Part shown: positions 7,435 through 16,062 of the stretch, one piece after another
How positions within the stretch are numbered: position 1 is the first letter of the stretch
Layout: every line of letters begins with the position of its first letter
Assembly: GCA_001464455.1 (NCBI GenBank)
Contig: LNEI01000017.1
Span: 1-64,000 of the forward strand
Origin: Acidobacteria bacterium Ga0077534
Lineage (GTDB): Bacteria; Acidobacteriota; Blastocatellia; Pyrinomonadales; Pyrinomonadaceae
DNA: 64,000 bases
Direction of reading: 5' to 3'
Made by a program: the position numbers and the translations under genes
Notes under the pieces: generated by a model
What the model saw: the letters and a program-made list of their open reading frames with translations, nothing else
Databases searched by the model: none
What the model was told of the DNA's origin: nothing

Positions 7435-8766
7435 CTATTTGATCGCTCCAAGTTCGTCCGCACCGTGTTCGATCCGGCGTAACATTAGGAAAATGTAGAG
7501 CAGCGACAGAACCGTGTACATCCCCGCGAATCCGAGCAGCGTGAACAGCACATTCCCGCCCGAGACCATCGGCGAATGGCCGTGTTCGGTACGCATCAGC
7601 CCGTAAACGAGCCACGGCTGACGGCCGAGTTCGGCGACCATCCAGCCGACCGTGTTCGCGATGAACGGGAATGGGAAACTGAGCATCAGCATCCACAGGA
7701 GCCAATTGGCATCGAACAGCCACCCTCGCCAAAGCCAGATCGCTGAAATCACCATCAAAGCAATGAATATCGTCCCGAGCCCGACCATGATGTGAAAGCT
7801 GTAGTAGAGCAGCGGAATATTTGTCGGATGCTGGTCTTCGGGAAACTGATCGAGCCCCTTAACCTCGGCGTCCCAACGCTGATAGGTGATAAAGCTAAGC
7901 GCGTTTGGAATATGGATCGCATTGTCGAGCCGCTTTTTCTCCATATCGGGCTGCCCGATCAGCACGAGCGGAGCTCCTTCCTTTGTTTCAAATAGTCCTT
8001 CCATCGCGGCGAGGGTGACGGGTTGATACTTCGCGACCATTCGGCCCTGAAGATCGCCTGATGGGAACAGCATCCAAATCGACGAAATACAGCCCGCGAT
8101 CACACCTGCCTTGAGGAACATCTTGCCGTATTCGATCTGCTTCTTGCTGAGCACATAAAATGCCCCAAGCGCTGCGACTGCAAATGATCCGGTCACGACC
8201 GCACCACCCATGTTGTGCATATATTGGTAAATGGTCCATTCATTGAATACCAGCGACCAAAAGCTCGTCAGATGTACGCTGCCGTCAGCCGCGTACTCAT
8301 AGCCGACCGGCCGCTGCATCCAGGCGTTTGTAGCGATAATAAACCAACCCGACAGCCACGTTCCGACAGCCAGCAGAACCGCTGATAGCCAATGCAACGT
8401 CTGACCGAGGCGCTTCTCGCCGAACAGAAACAACCCGATGAACGAAGATTCCAGAAAGAAGGCGAACATCCCTTCCATCGCGAGTGTCTGACCGATAACA
8501 CCTCCGGCAAATTTTGAGAACGCCGCCCAATTGGTCCCAAACTGAAATTCCATTGGAATCCCCGTGACGACGCCAAATAAAAACGAAATCCCAAAGATCT
8601 TGCCCCAGAATCGAGCTGTTTGATTCCAGCGGTCGTCCTTTTTCCAGATCGCCATCGTCTTAAAAATAACGATCAGCGGCGCGAGGCCCATTGTTAATTG
8701 CGGAAATAAATAGTGATATGTGATCGTAAACGCAAACTGAATACGATCTAATGTGTTTGCTTCCAT
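7435..8766 (-). CDS. cydA: Cytochrome bd ubiquinol oxidase subunit I
   Basis: 443 residues. The first helix has ITYHYLFPQLTMGLAPL with the haem b595 ligand histidine; YQYMHNMGGAVVTGSF around residue 190 holds the haem b558 histidine; and TVGWMVAELGRQPWLVYGLM near residue 375 is the conserved C-terminal motif. The quinol-binding loop is short, as in non-enterobacterial forms. GGGAGAG upstream of the ATG is the likely ribosome binding site. First gene of cydAB; no Fnr-type operator like those at 47.7 and 48.6 kb was seen upstream. Confidence 0.96.
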   Translation of the reverse strand: MEANTLDRIQFAFTITYHYLFPQLTMGLAPLIVIFKTMAIWKKDDRWNQTARFWGKIFGISFLFGVVTGIPMEFQFGTNWAAFSKFAGGVIGQTLAMEGMFAFFLESSFIGLFLFGEKRLGQTLHWLSAVLLAVGTWLSGWFIIATNAWMQRPVGYEYAADGSVHLTSFWSLVFNEWTIYQYMHNMGGAVVTGSFAVAALGAFYVLSKKQIEYGKMFLKAGVIAGCISSIWMLFPSGDLQGRMVAKYQPVTLAAMEGLFETKEGAPLVLIGQPDMEKKRLDNAIHIPNALSFITYQRWDAEVKGLDQFPEDQHPTNIPLLYYSFHIMVGLGTIFIALMVISAIWLWRGWLFDANWLLWMLMLSFPFPFIANTVGWMVAELGRQPWLVYGLMRTEHGHSPMVSGGNVLFTLLGFAGMYTVLSLLYIFLMLRRIEHGADELGAIK

Positions 8767-8931
8767 TAGAATTCTCTCCCAAGCGTCGAGCGAACGTACT
8801 TCTACTCTGTCACTCTGTTCGCAATCTTAGTGCCAATGGGTAGCCGCTTAAACTAGGGCATTGCGGGGTAAGTGATCTGATAAGCGCTCGATTTATCGCA
8901 CTCGGAATGCGAATTTTTCCGCACGGGTGGT

Positions 8932-9780
8932 TTACTTCTTGCTTTTTGGAGAGGGATTGTTCACTACGTCACCGTAGTTTTCGAGCGGTGGGGCTGACGG
9001 GTCGGCGATGCTGTAGGTGAGGCGTTTGCCTTGCATTTGAAAGACATTGCCGTTCCATTTATAGATGGTACGTGTGTAACTGGTCGGACAGCAGAGTTGC
9101 TGTTCATCGCCGGTGATCTTGCCAGTTTCGGTTTGACCAAGGACGAAGCGGTCCTGGCCGTAGAGTTCGACGAGGAGCATGCCGTTTTCAGGCCGTAGAT
9201 CTTTAAGTCCGCCATCGGCGCGGTCCCCGGTCCTAAATGGCCATATCAACGCGGGTTCATCGTTTTTCCATGTGAAGACGTAAACGAGCTGCGGTATGGC
9301 CGAACCGCCGGTTTCGATCTTCAAAACAACGACGGCTTCGTCCTCGCCATCGCCGGTCACGTCAAAATACTTGGTGCTGACGTACGACATGCCAATACGC
9401 CGCTGCGACCGGGCCTCGGCCCTTTCGTCGTCCGGCATGTCGTCGCTCAACGCCCGCGATACAGGCGCCACACGGCCGTTAACAAGTGTGATGTCGGTAG
9501 TGCCATCCGGATTTTGCCAGCCTCTCGGTAGTTCAAACGTATAGTTGCGAAAATCGAACTTGCCGATAGGTGAAGCGGTTGTGCGAAAACGCTCGTCGGT
9601 GATCGCGGTCTGCAGATTGGGGACACCTGGCGTAGGAGTTGGCGACGGAGCTTCGGGTGTCGGCAACGCGGCAACCGGCGGAGCGGTATTCTGAACTGAG
9701 TCGACGCGGGAACCGCAGCCGGAAAGCCCGACTGCGGTGACCAGATACAAAAATACAATTACCCGGCGAAAATACATCAA
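8932..9780 (-). CDS. Putative lipoprotein of unknown function
   Basis: 282 residues. A signal peptide ends in the lipobox LSGC near residue 22, so the protein should be lipid-anchored at the cell envelope. A Pro/Thr-rich linker (about residues 35-55) follows, then a globular domain. It includes YFDVTGDGEDEAVVVLKIET, a calcium-loop-like segment of the type found in FG-GAP/VCBS-like proteins, and a CC pair near residue 228. No firm family assignment. It stands alone between cydA and ettA. Confidence 0.65.
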   Translation of the reverse strand: MMYFRRVIVFLYLVTAVGLSGCGSRVDSVQNTAPPVAALPTPEAPSPTPTPGVPNLQTAITDERFRTTASPIGKFDFRNYTFELPRGWQNPDGTTDITLVNGRVAPVSRALSDDMPDDERAEARSQRRIGMSYVSTKYFDVTGDGEDEAVVVLKIETGGSAIPQLVYVFTWKNDEPALIWPFRTGDRADGGLKDLRPENGMLLVELYGQDRFVLGQTETGKITGDEQQLCCPTSYTRTIYKWNGNVFQMQGKRLTYSIADPSAPPLENYGDVVNNPSPKSKK

Positions 9781-9818
9781 GTAAAACTATTTCTTTTGCA
9801 CTCTCCCAAAGTACTCGT

Positions 9819-11501
9819 TTATGCCCGCGTCAGGCTGCGGTACTTTATACGATGCGGCTGATCGGCATCGTGGCCGAGACGGCGTTTGCGGTCGGCCTCG
9901 TACTCGCTGTAGTTCCCGTCAAAATACTCGACATGGCTGTCGCCCTCGAACGCCAGGATGTGCGTGGCGATGCGGTCTAAAAACCAGCGGTCGTGAGATA
10001 TTACGACCGCGCAGCCGCCAAAGTTTTCGAGCGACTCCTCGAGTGCACGCATCGTGTTGACGTCGATATCGTTGGTCGGCTCGTCGAGCAGCAGAACGTT
10101 CGCACCCGATTTCAACATCTTGGCAAGATGGACACGGTTGCGTTCCCCACCCGAGAGCTGCCCAACAAATTTTTGCTGGTCCGCTCCCGAAAAATTGAAC
10201 TTTGAGACGTAAGTGCGGGCGTTCATTATCCGGTTTCCGAGCGTCACGTTATCCAATCCATCCGAGATCTCGTCAAACACATTCTTCTCTGCGTTGAGGC
10301 TGTCACGCGACTGATCGACATAGCCCAACTTGACCGTTTCGCCGACCCTGAAGGTTCCGGCGTCCGGCGTTTCCTGTCCTGTGATAAGTCGAAAGAGCGT
10401 TGTTTTACCTGCTCCGTTTGGGCCGATAACCCCCACGATGCCGCCTTTCGGCAGTGAGAATTCGAGGTTTTCAAACAGAACTGTGTCGCCGTAGCCCTTT
10501 GAGACCCCGTGAGCCTCAATGACAATATCGCCGAGCCTCGGGCCGGGCGGGATGTAGATCTCAAGTGTGTCAGCACGCTCTTCCGACTTGGTCGCGACCA
10601 GTTCTTCGTAGTCGCGGATACGGGCTTTCGATTTGGCGTGGCGGCCCTTCGTTCCCATTCTGATCCACTCAAGCTCGCGATCGAGGGTTTTTTGCAGTTT
10701 GTCTTCGCTACGCGATTCCTGGGCAAGCCTAGCACTCTTCTGCTCAAGCCACGAGGAATAATTGCCTTCGTACGGAATGCCGCGGCCGTGGTCGAGTTCG
10801 AGTATCCAACCAGCAACGTTATCGAGGAAATAGCGATCGTGCGTCACCGCGATGATCGTGCCTTCATATTTCTGTAAATGAAGCTCAAGCCATCCGACCG
10901 TCTCTGCGTCAAGGTGGTTCGTCGGCTCATCGAGCAGCAGAATGTCCGGCTTTTGCAGTAGCAAACGGCACAGGGCAACACGGCGCTTCTCACCACCGCT
11001 TAAGTTTTTGATGATCGTATCCGGCGGCGGGCAACGAAGAGCGTCCATTGCCATCTCAAGCCGCGAATCGAGATCCCAAGCATCCGCGTGGTCAAGCTTC
11101 TCCTGCACAACGCCTTGCCGTTCAATGAGAGAGCTCATCTCGTCGTCATCCATCGGCTCGGCAAATTTCGCGTTGATCTCTTCGAATTCCTTCAAAAGAT
11201 CGACGGTCGACTGCACAGCTTCCTCGACGATCTGCTGCACGGTCTTAGTCTCGTCAAGCTTCGGTTCCTGCTCAAGATAACCGACCGAGTAGCCCTTAGA
11301 AAACACGACCTCACCATTAAAATCCTTGTCTGTCCCCGCAATAATGCGAAGCAAACTAGATTTACCCGCGCCGTTGAGCCCCAGCACACCGATCTTCGCC
11401 CCGTAAAAAAACGACATATAAATGTCCTTGAGGACAGGCTTTTTGTCGTAAAACTTCGATACATTGACCATCGAAAAGATGATCTTGTTTGGTTCTGCCA
11501 T
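9819..11501 (-). CDS. ettA: Energy-dependent translational throttle protein EttA (ABC-F)
   Basis: A 560-residue soluble ABC-F protein with two nucleotide-binding domains and no membrane segment. Domain 1 has GLNGAGKSS, LSGGEKRRVALCRLLL and LLLDEPTNHLD; domain 2 has GPNGAGKTT, LSGGERNRVHLAKML and LLLDEPTNDID. The long charged linker between them is the P-site tRNA interaction region. The length and the fit to EttA (about 555 residues in E. coli) favour EttA over other ABC-F proteins. EttA gates entry of ribosomes into elongation according to ATP/ADP ratio. Confidence 0.93.
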   Translation of the reverse strand: MAEPNKIIFSMVNVSKFYDKKPVLKDIYMSFFYGAKIGVLGLNGAGKSSLLRIIAGTDKDFNGEVVFSKGYSVGYLEQEPKLDETKTVQQIVEEAVQSTVDLLKEFEEINAKFAEPMDDDEMSSLIERQGVVQEKLDHADAWDLDSRLEMAMDALRCPPPDTIIKNLSGGEKRRVALCRLLLQKPDILLLDEPTNHLDAETVGWLELHLQKYEGTIIAVTHDRYFLDNVAGWILELDHGRGIPYEGNYSSWLEQKSARLAQESRSEDKLQKTLDRELEWIRMGTKGRHAKSKARIRDYEELVATKSEERADTLEIYIPPGPRLGDIVIEAHGVSKGYGDTVLFENLEFSLPKGGIVGVIGPNGAGKTTLFRLITGQETPDAGTFRVGETVKLGYVDQSRDSLNAEKNVFDEISDGLDNVTLGNRIMNARTYVSKFNFSGADQQKFVGQLSGGERNRVHLAKMLKSGANVLLLDEPTNDIDVNTMRALEESLENFGGCAVVISHDRWFLDRIATHILAFEGDSHVEYFDGNYSEYEADRKRRLGHDADQPHRIKYRSLTRA

Positions 11502-11535
11502 GATTAAAAAATTTTCTTAAAATTGTCCCGGAGAG

Positions 11536-11871
11536 TTATGTCGACGGGAGGGCGTCTGGATCTTCCAATCCTGACTGAATGTCCATGCTGGTATGCATAA
11601 CGCGCCAAACGTCGATGCTGTGCTCTGTTTCCACATAGAAGATCAAATATGGAAAACGCTTCATAGGCCAGTAACGCATCCCTTCCAAACTTGTTTCGTA
11701 ACCATATCTGGGAGATCCGGTTCCAGGAAATTGCGAGATCAAAGATATTGCATTGTCAAAGTCGAGCAGGAAGTCCACAACAACGTCGGTTCCGGCGGTT
11801 GATAAGAAATGCTCGCAGGCTTGATCCAAATCTTCCTCAGCCTGGATGCGCGGGATCACAGGCTTACTCAT
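11536..11871 (-). CDS. RelE/ParE-family toxin
   Basis: 111 residues of the ParE/RelE toxin fold: an N-terminal helix pair (AEEDLDQACEHFLSTAG), then GSPRYGYETSLEGMRYWPM, PYLIFYVETEHSIDVWRVMH and a short polar tail. The RxxP-F-YLIFY arrangement is typical of ParE. The start overlaps the stop of the upstream ParD-like gene by 4 bp (ATGA), the usual antitoxin-first order. Expected to poison DNA gyrase or act on mRNA when unbound; which of the two cannot be told. Confidence 0.85.
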   Translation of the reverse strand: MSKPVIPRIQAEEDLDQACEHFLSTAGTDVVVDFLLDFDNAISLISQFPGTGSPRYGYETSLEGMRYWPMKRFPYLIFYVETEHSIDVWRVMHTSMDIQSGLEDPDALPST

Positions 11872-12107
11872 TTCTTTTTCGCCTTGAACCGCTGACGCAT
11901 CTCCTCAAAATAGTTCGCATCCCATACAGTCTCACTAACTGGTGAGTCACCACCCGCGAGAAGCAATTCTCGAATGCGAACGCGGTCTTTCTCCTTACGC
12001 AACAATTCTCGAACGTACTCGCTGCTGCTTGTGTAATCACCCTCGGAGACCTGCGAGTCGACGAAGGTTCTTAGCGTTTCGGGTAGTGAGATATTCATCG
12101 TGCTCAT
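11868..12107 (-). CDS. ParD-family antitoxin (ribbon-helix-helix)
   Basis: 79 residues starting MSTMNISLPETLRTFVDSQV, a ribbon-helix-helix strand followed by SEYVRELLRKEKDR. This is the CopG/ParD type antitoxin. The C-terminal half, with its run of basic residues (RQRFKAKKK), would wrap the toxin. Expected to bind its own promoter with the toxin. An ATG three codons downstream (12098) is an alternative start. Confidence 0.87.
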   Translation of the reverse strand: MSTMNISLPETLRTFVDSQVSEGDYTSSSEYVRELLRKEKDRVRIRELLLAGGDSPVSETVWDANYFEEMRQRFKAKKK

Positions 12108-12167
12108 ATACCAAAAATAGCATCTATGGCAAAGTTTGCCAAACGAGATCGTTCAAGTGCTTCAACA

Positions 12168-12731
12168 CTAGTCGGGCTTCTTTTCTCGCAATTCATTCAC
12201 AATCGCTAGGGTAGTTTCGTACTCCCCACCAAATTTAATCATCGTCAGATCACTGAATTTATATTTCGTGGTGCTCATCCAATAAGCATCTGTATCAATC
12301 TCGTTTAGCAGGAAACTATTCTTCTTAATTTCCTCTAGCTTCCCTACGTAGCATTCATCTTTGTGTAAACGCTCCGTTTCAACGACAAAGAATGGGAAAC
12401 TATCGCTAACGCTTCGCACGATTTCTTCCCAGCCATCGATTGTAATTTGAGGCAAAGGTTTCGGGATAATCTTCTTTGCACGAATCACTTCGTTCAAAAA
12501 ATCATCACTATCGTTATACACTGCGTGACTTTTTACATCCTTGTTCGGAAATACACAATAGCCATCTAAGATAAAAAGATCTCGGTCAAGAATATGGACG
12601 AGTGTAAAGTCGTCATTGAAATCCACTACAAAACCATACAGAAGGTGTTTGTCTAGCGGCTTTCTATTGAATGCGACCAGCCACCCATTTTTAATGATTT
12701 CATCGATGGGAGGCGACTTTTTCTTTTTCAT
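12168..12731 (-). CDS. Hypothetical protein
   Basis: 187 residues, soluble, rich in Asp, Lys and aromatic residues, with no signal peptide. The N-terminal half contains GFVVDFNDDFTLVHILDRD; the C-terminal half has a repeated-looking beta pattern, LEEIKKNSFLLNEIDTDAYW. It may be two copies of a small beta-rich domain but I recognise no family. Its ATG overlaps the stop codon of menC by one base (TAATG), so its translation may be coupled to menC. Confidence 0.6.
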   Translation of the reverse strand: MKKKKSPPIDEIIKNGWLVAFNRKPLDKHLLYGFVVDFNDDFTLVHILDRDLFILDGYCVFPNKDVKSHAVYNDSDDFLNEVIRAKKIIPKPLPQITIDGWEEIVRSVSDSFPFFVVETERLHKDECYVGKLEEIKKNSFLLNEIDTDAYWMSTTKYKFSDLTMIKFGGEYETTLAIVNELREKKPD

Positions 12732-13843
12732 TAATTAACCTTAGACAACCGAATCGACAATTTCTCTACCCGATCCCGCCTAACCTCAAACCCGATCCCG
12801 GACTGTTCTGGTGCGGTGATCGTTCCCTGTGCCGAAACCTCGACTGCGGGCTCAATGATGTCTTCGTGCCAGTATCTTTTCGACGCTGAGACGTCGCCGG
12901 GCATGGTGTAGCCTGCCAAAGTCGATATCGCGATGTTGTGGGCTCGGCCGATGCCGGATTCGAGCATGCCGCCGCACCAGACGGGCATTCCGGCTTCGCG
13001 GCAGATCTGTTCGATCTGTTTTGATTGGGTGTGGCCGCCGACTCGTCCGTTCTTAAGGTTGATGATCTTTCCTGATTTTAGCTCGATCGCCTTGCGGGCA
13101 TCCTCGGGTGATTTTATCGGTTCGTCGAGACAGATCGGCGTCGCGATCTGAGCCTGGAGCTTGGCATGGTCGATGATGTCGTCGTGCGGCAGCGGCTGTT
13201 CGAGCATCATCAGGTTGAATTCGTCTAGGCTCTTGAGCAGGTCTATGTCGGCGAGGGTGTATGCGGAATTCGCGTCGCCCATCAGCAGAATATCGCCGAA
13301 TTCAGCTCGAACCGCCTTGATCACGTCATAATCCCACGACGGCGAGATCTTTATCTTGATGCGTTTGTAACCAGCCTCGACCTCGACTCGGATCTTTTCC
13401 AAAAGCTGTGCGACATTATCCTGAATGCCGATCGAAACGCCGCATTCGATGGTTTGATTGACCCCGCCGAGATGCCGCCAGAGCGGAACGCCGAGTTTTT
13501 TGGCTTCTAGATCCCAACACGCGGTTTCGATCCCAGCCTTCGCCATGCGGTGGCCGCGAACCCATTTCATCAGATCCCAAACGTCGGCCGCCGAGCCAAC
13601 CTCTTTGCCCACAACCATCGGAGCAAGGATCTTCTCTGCCGTCTCCCACGCCGAATCTGTCCATTCGTCGGAGTACCCCGGCGATTCGCCACAAGTCACT
13701 TCACCCCAACCCTCAGCACCGTCAGCGTCTTCGACACGAACGAGAATTATTCGCCGCTCATACGTGCGACCGAAACTGGTCTCAAAAAAATGAACGAGCG
13801 GGAGGTTGATCTCGGTGAGTTCGATGGATTTGATCTTGAGCAT
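12731..13843 (-). CDS. menC: o-Succinylbenzoate synthase / N-succinylamino acid racemase family
   Basis: 370 residues, enolase superfamily, OSBS/NSAR subgroup. The capping domain holds ETSFGRTYERRIILVRVED; the barrel has the catalytic KxK in YKRIKIKISPSWD, the metal ligands in MGDANSAY, the Glu in MMLEQPL and the Asp in CLDEPIKS, and the second Lys in KIINLKNGRVGG. OSBS makes o-succinylbenzoate in menaquinone synthesis; close homologs are N-succinylamino acid racemases and some do both. No other men gene is nearby, so the exact substrate is open. Confidence 0.8.
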   Translation of the reverse strand: MLKIKSIELTEINLPLVHFFETSFGRTYERRIILVRVEDADGAEGWGEVTCGESPGYSDEWTDSAWETAEKILAPMVVGKEVGSAADVWDLMKWVRGHRMAKAGIETACWDLEAKKLGVPLWRHLGGVNQTIECGVSIGIQDNVAQLLEKIRVEVEAGYKRIKIKISPSWDYDVIKAVRAEFGDILLMGDANSAYTLADIDLLKSLDEFNLMMLEQPLPHDDIIDHAKLQAQIATPICLDEPIKSPEDARKAIELKSGKIINLKNGRVGGHTQSKQIEQICREAGMPVWCGGMLESGIGRAHNIAISTLAGYTMPGDVSASKRYWHEDIIEPAVEVSAQGTITAPEQSGIGFEVRRDRVEKLSIRLSKVN

Positions 13844-13918
13844 TTAGGAAAGCCGCCTTCGTCATGAAAACAAACAATCAGTATAGCCAAAGTTCGTTCA
13901 CGCGTAAAAGCGACGCCC

Positions 13919-16051
13919 TTATGGTACAACCTCAAACTGCAAAAACTGCATTGCGATCTGCTGTTTTTTCTTGGCCAGCGGGTCGGTAACAATTACCTGC
14001 AGAATGTAGTCGCCAGCCTGCATCTGCTCGCCGATCGCGATAGCCCCGGACGAACTGATCCGCTGCAGATCCGTCTGCCCCTCGAGGATGACGGGTTTCT
14101 CTTTGCCATCAAGGAAGATCTTTCCGTCGCGGAACACCCGGATCCGAGCGGTCAATTGCGGCCGTTTGGCAGCATCGAGGACCGCGTTGTATATCTCAAA
14201 ACCGTATCTCAGAACAGAGTTTTTCCTCACGCGGCGAAGAGCTGTGTCGGACATCGGGTCCGTGCCGACAGGAAGCGGTGAATTCTGCTCGTTCGCACGT
14301 CGCCATTGATCAGGGGTCAAGTTCTCGAGCACGATGCTGGATGTCGTCAGCCGTTTCTTTTTGAGGTCTGGCACCTCGATGAATTGGCTTGCCGAGCCTG
14401 TCCGTCCGCCCACCGAATCGCGGATCGCTACACGATATTGATATGCCCCCGGCTTCTTGACCGGAAACACGAAATGATAGATGAACCCGTCGGCGATGAT
14501 CTTTTTGTATGCCTCGGGCTTGAGCGTCAGCGTGTAGCCTTTGGCTAACTGGTCGATCGGCTGGCCGTTATCGCCAAAGCTCATCGCTAGAACATCGAAC
14601 GTCGTAGTTTTCGAACCGTTCGGGGCATCGGAAAATTTCAGGTCCTTCGCGTCGATGTGGAGCAGCGAGCGGACATATGCCGGATTCTTTGCGTCCGAAC
14701 CGAACAGAGCATTCAGCCGCAGATTGATCCCGCTGACGGCGAAAGGCGAGACGAGAGCGAGTTCGAGCTGCCCGACGGGCGTTGTCGCAACCGGGCCATT
14801 CTGCACCGGACGGTCGGCGACATTAAAGAAACCGCTCCGATAACGGGCTTTTGCGTCTTTGCGAAGCACCTTGATATCGATATCGTTGAATTTCCGTGTC
14901 GCAGGGTCGAAAGTATCCGTGTCCGGTTCGTATTCAACGAGGTAGTAGCTCTGGTCTTCGAGTATCCTGCGAACGCCGCCGCTGATGTCGTTGTTGTTCT
15001 TGATGTCAAAGCCGCCCGTCTCACCTGCGAGATAGCTAAGCCCGTCCTGCGTGTCGCTCAACTGCCTGTTGCGGGCCGAAAGTGCCGCGGACATTGCGGC
15101 TCCAGTGCCGGATGGCCTGTCGGCCGCGGTAAAGCCGGTGTACGCGAGCCCGCGAGGGTCGACCGTGTAAAACACAACCGACGAACGATTCGCGGTGTCT
15201 ACCAAAACGCGAAGAAAATCGAGCACTTGTCCCGCTTCCTGAAATCCCGACTCCGACTGCTCAAACAGCTTGAACCCATCCGAAAAAAGGATCACCGATT
15301 TCCGGCCCGGCAGTTCGCTCATCCCCTGAACGATATATCTCAATGCCCCGAGCGTTCCGGTCGCAAAAACGTTTGCACGAAAATCGTTCAATGCCTGTGC
15401 GGGATCCTGAGCGGCGGGCTCATCGGGTTCAGCCTCTTCCTCCTCGCCCGCTGTCAGAGGAGGCTCGATCGGCGCAAACGCACTGATCCCGCCGCTGCCG
15501 AGCGGGTTCCATTTCACTTTTTCGATCGATGCATAAAGTAGCCGCTTGTCGGCGGTGAATTGCTGCAGAGCTCCGATGCCCGCTCCGGTTCGGATGATCG
15601 CGACGAGGTCGCCCTCCTCCATCTGCTCGTCGACGAACTTCTTCAAGGCTCGCCGTGTCTGGTAGGCGCTTTCGAACGAAAGCGACAGGTCATCCACGAC
15701 CAGCCCGATCGTCCGCCGAATGCTCTCCGGTCGCAGAACGCTCGGCGGCACGGGCACGACCTCTTTCCCCGCCTCCCTGACCGGATCCTTCTTCGGAGCG
15801 ACCGTTACAAATCTCAGGTTCGTTATCCGCTGCTTCTGGCCGTTCTCGTAGATCTCGATCTCATCTTGTTTGAGATCAGCGATCGGCTTACCCTTCGCAT
15901 CTGTCACCGAGACGTCGAGCCGGATAAGACTGGTCGAGATCTTTACGACATCATTATCAACAGGAGGCGTTGGTAAAGGTGCCGGTATCTGTGAAAGCAC
16001 CGGAAGTGCCAACGCCAGGACAAAGAAAAATGGGAGCGATATCTTCTGCAT
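13919..16051 (-). CDS. Secreted VWFA-related protein, tandem copy 4
   Basis: 710 residues, a VWFA-related protein of the family expanded in Acidobacteria. After a signal peptide (MQKISLPFFFVLALALPVLS) comes a beta domain (VVKISTSLIRLDVSVTDAKG, then DEIEIYENGQKQRIT) and a von Willebrand A domain. Its MIDAS motif is intact: DLSLS after GLVV and FSDG later. The C-terminal half (from about residue 420) is another beta-rich region ending in LQFEVVP. The start is the ATG at 16051 with GAGG 3 nt before it; a GTG at 16063 is the alternative. Last of four tandem paralogs. Role unknown; probably extracellular adhesion or protein binding. Confidence 0.85.
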   Translation of the reverse strand: MQKISLPFFFVLALALPVLSQIPAPLPTPPVDNDVVKISTSLIRLDVSVTDAKGKPIADLKQDEIEIYENGQKQRITNLRFVTVAPKKDPVREAGKEVVPVPPSVLRPESIRRTIGLVVDDLSLSFESAYQTRRALKKFVDEQMEEGDLVAIIRTGAGIGALQQFTADKRLLYASIEKVKWNPLGSGGISAFAPIEPPLTAGEEEEAEPDEPAAQDPAQALNDFRANVFATGTLGALRYIVQGMSELPGRKSVILFSDGFKLFEQSESGFQEAGQVLDFLRVLVDTANRSSVVFYTVDPRGLAYTGFTAADRPSGTGAAMSAALSARNRQLSDTQDGLSYLAGETGGFDIKNNNDISGGVRRILEDQSYYLVEYEPDTDTFDPATRKFNDIDIKVLRKDAKARYRSGFFNVADRPVQNGPVATTPVGQLELALVSPFAVSGINLRLNALFGSDAKNPAYVRSLLHIDAKDLKFSDAPNGSKTTTFDVLAMSFGDNGQPIDQLAKGYTLTLKPEAYKKIIADGFIYHFVFPVKKPGAYQYRVAIRDSVGGRTGSASQFIEVPDLKKKRLTTSSIVLENLTPDQWRRANEQNSPLPVGTDPMSDTALRRVRKNSVLRYGFEIYNAVLDAAKRPQLTARIRVFRDGKIFLDGKEKPVILEGQTDLQRISSSGAIAIGEQMQAGDYILQVIVTDPLAKKKQQIAMQFLQFEVVP

Positions 16052-16062
16052 ATTCCTCTGCA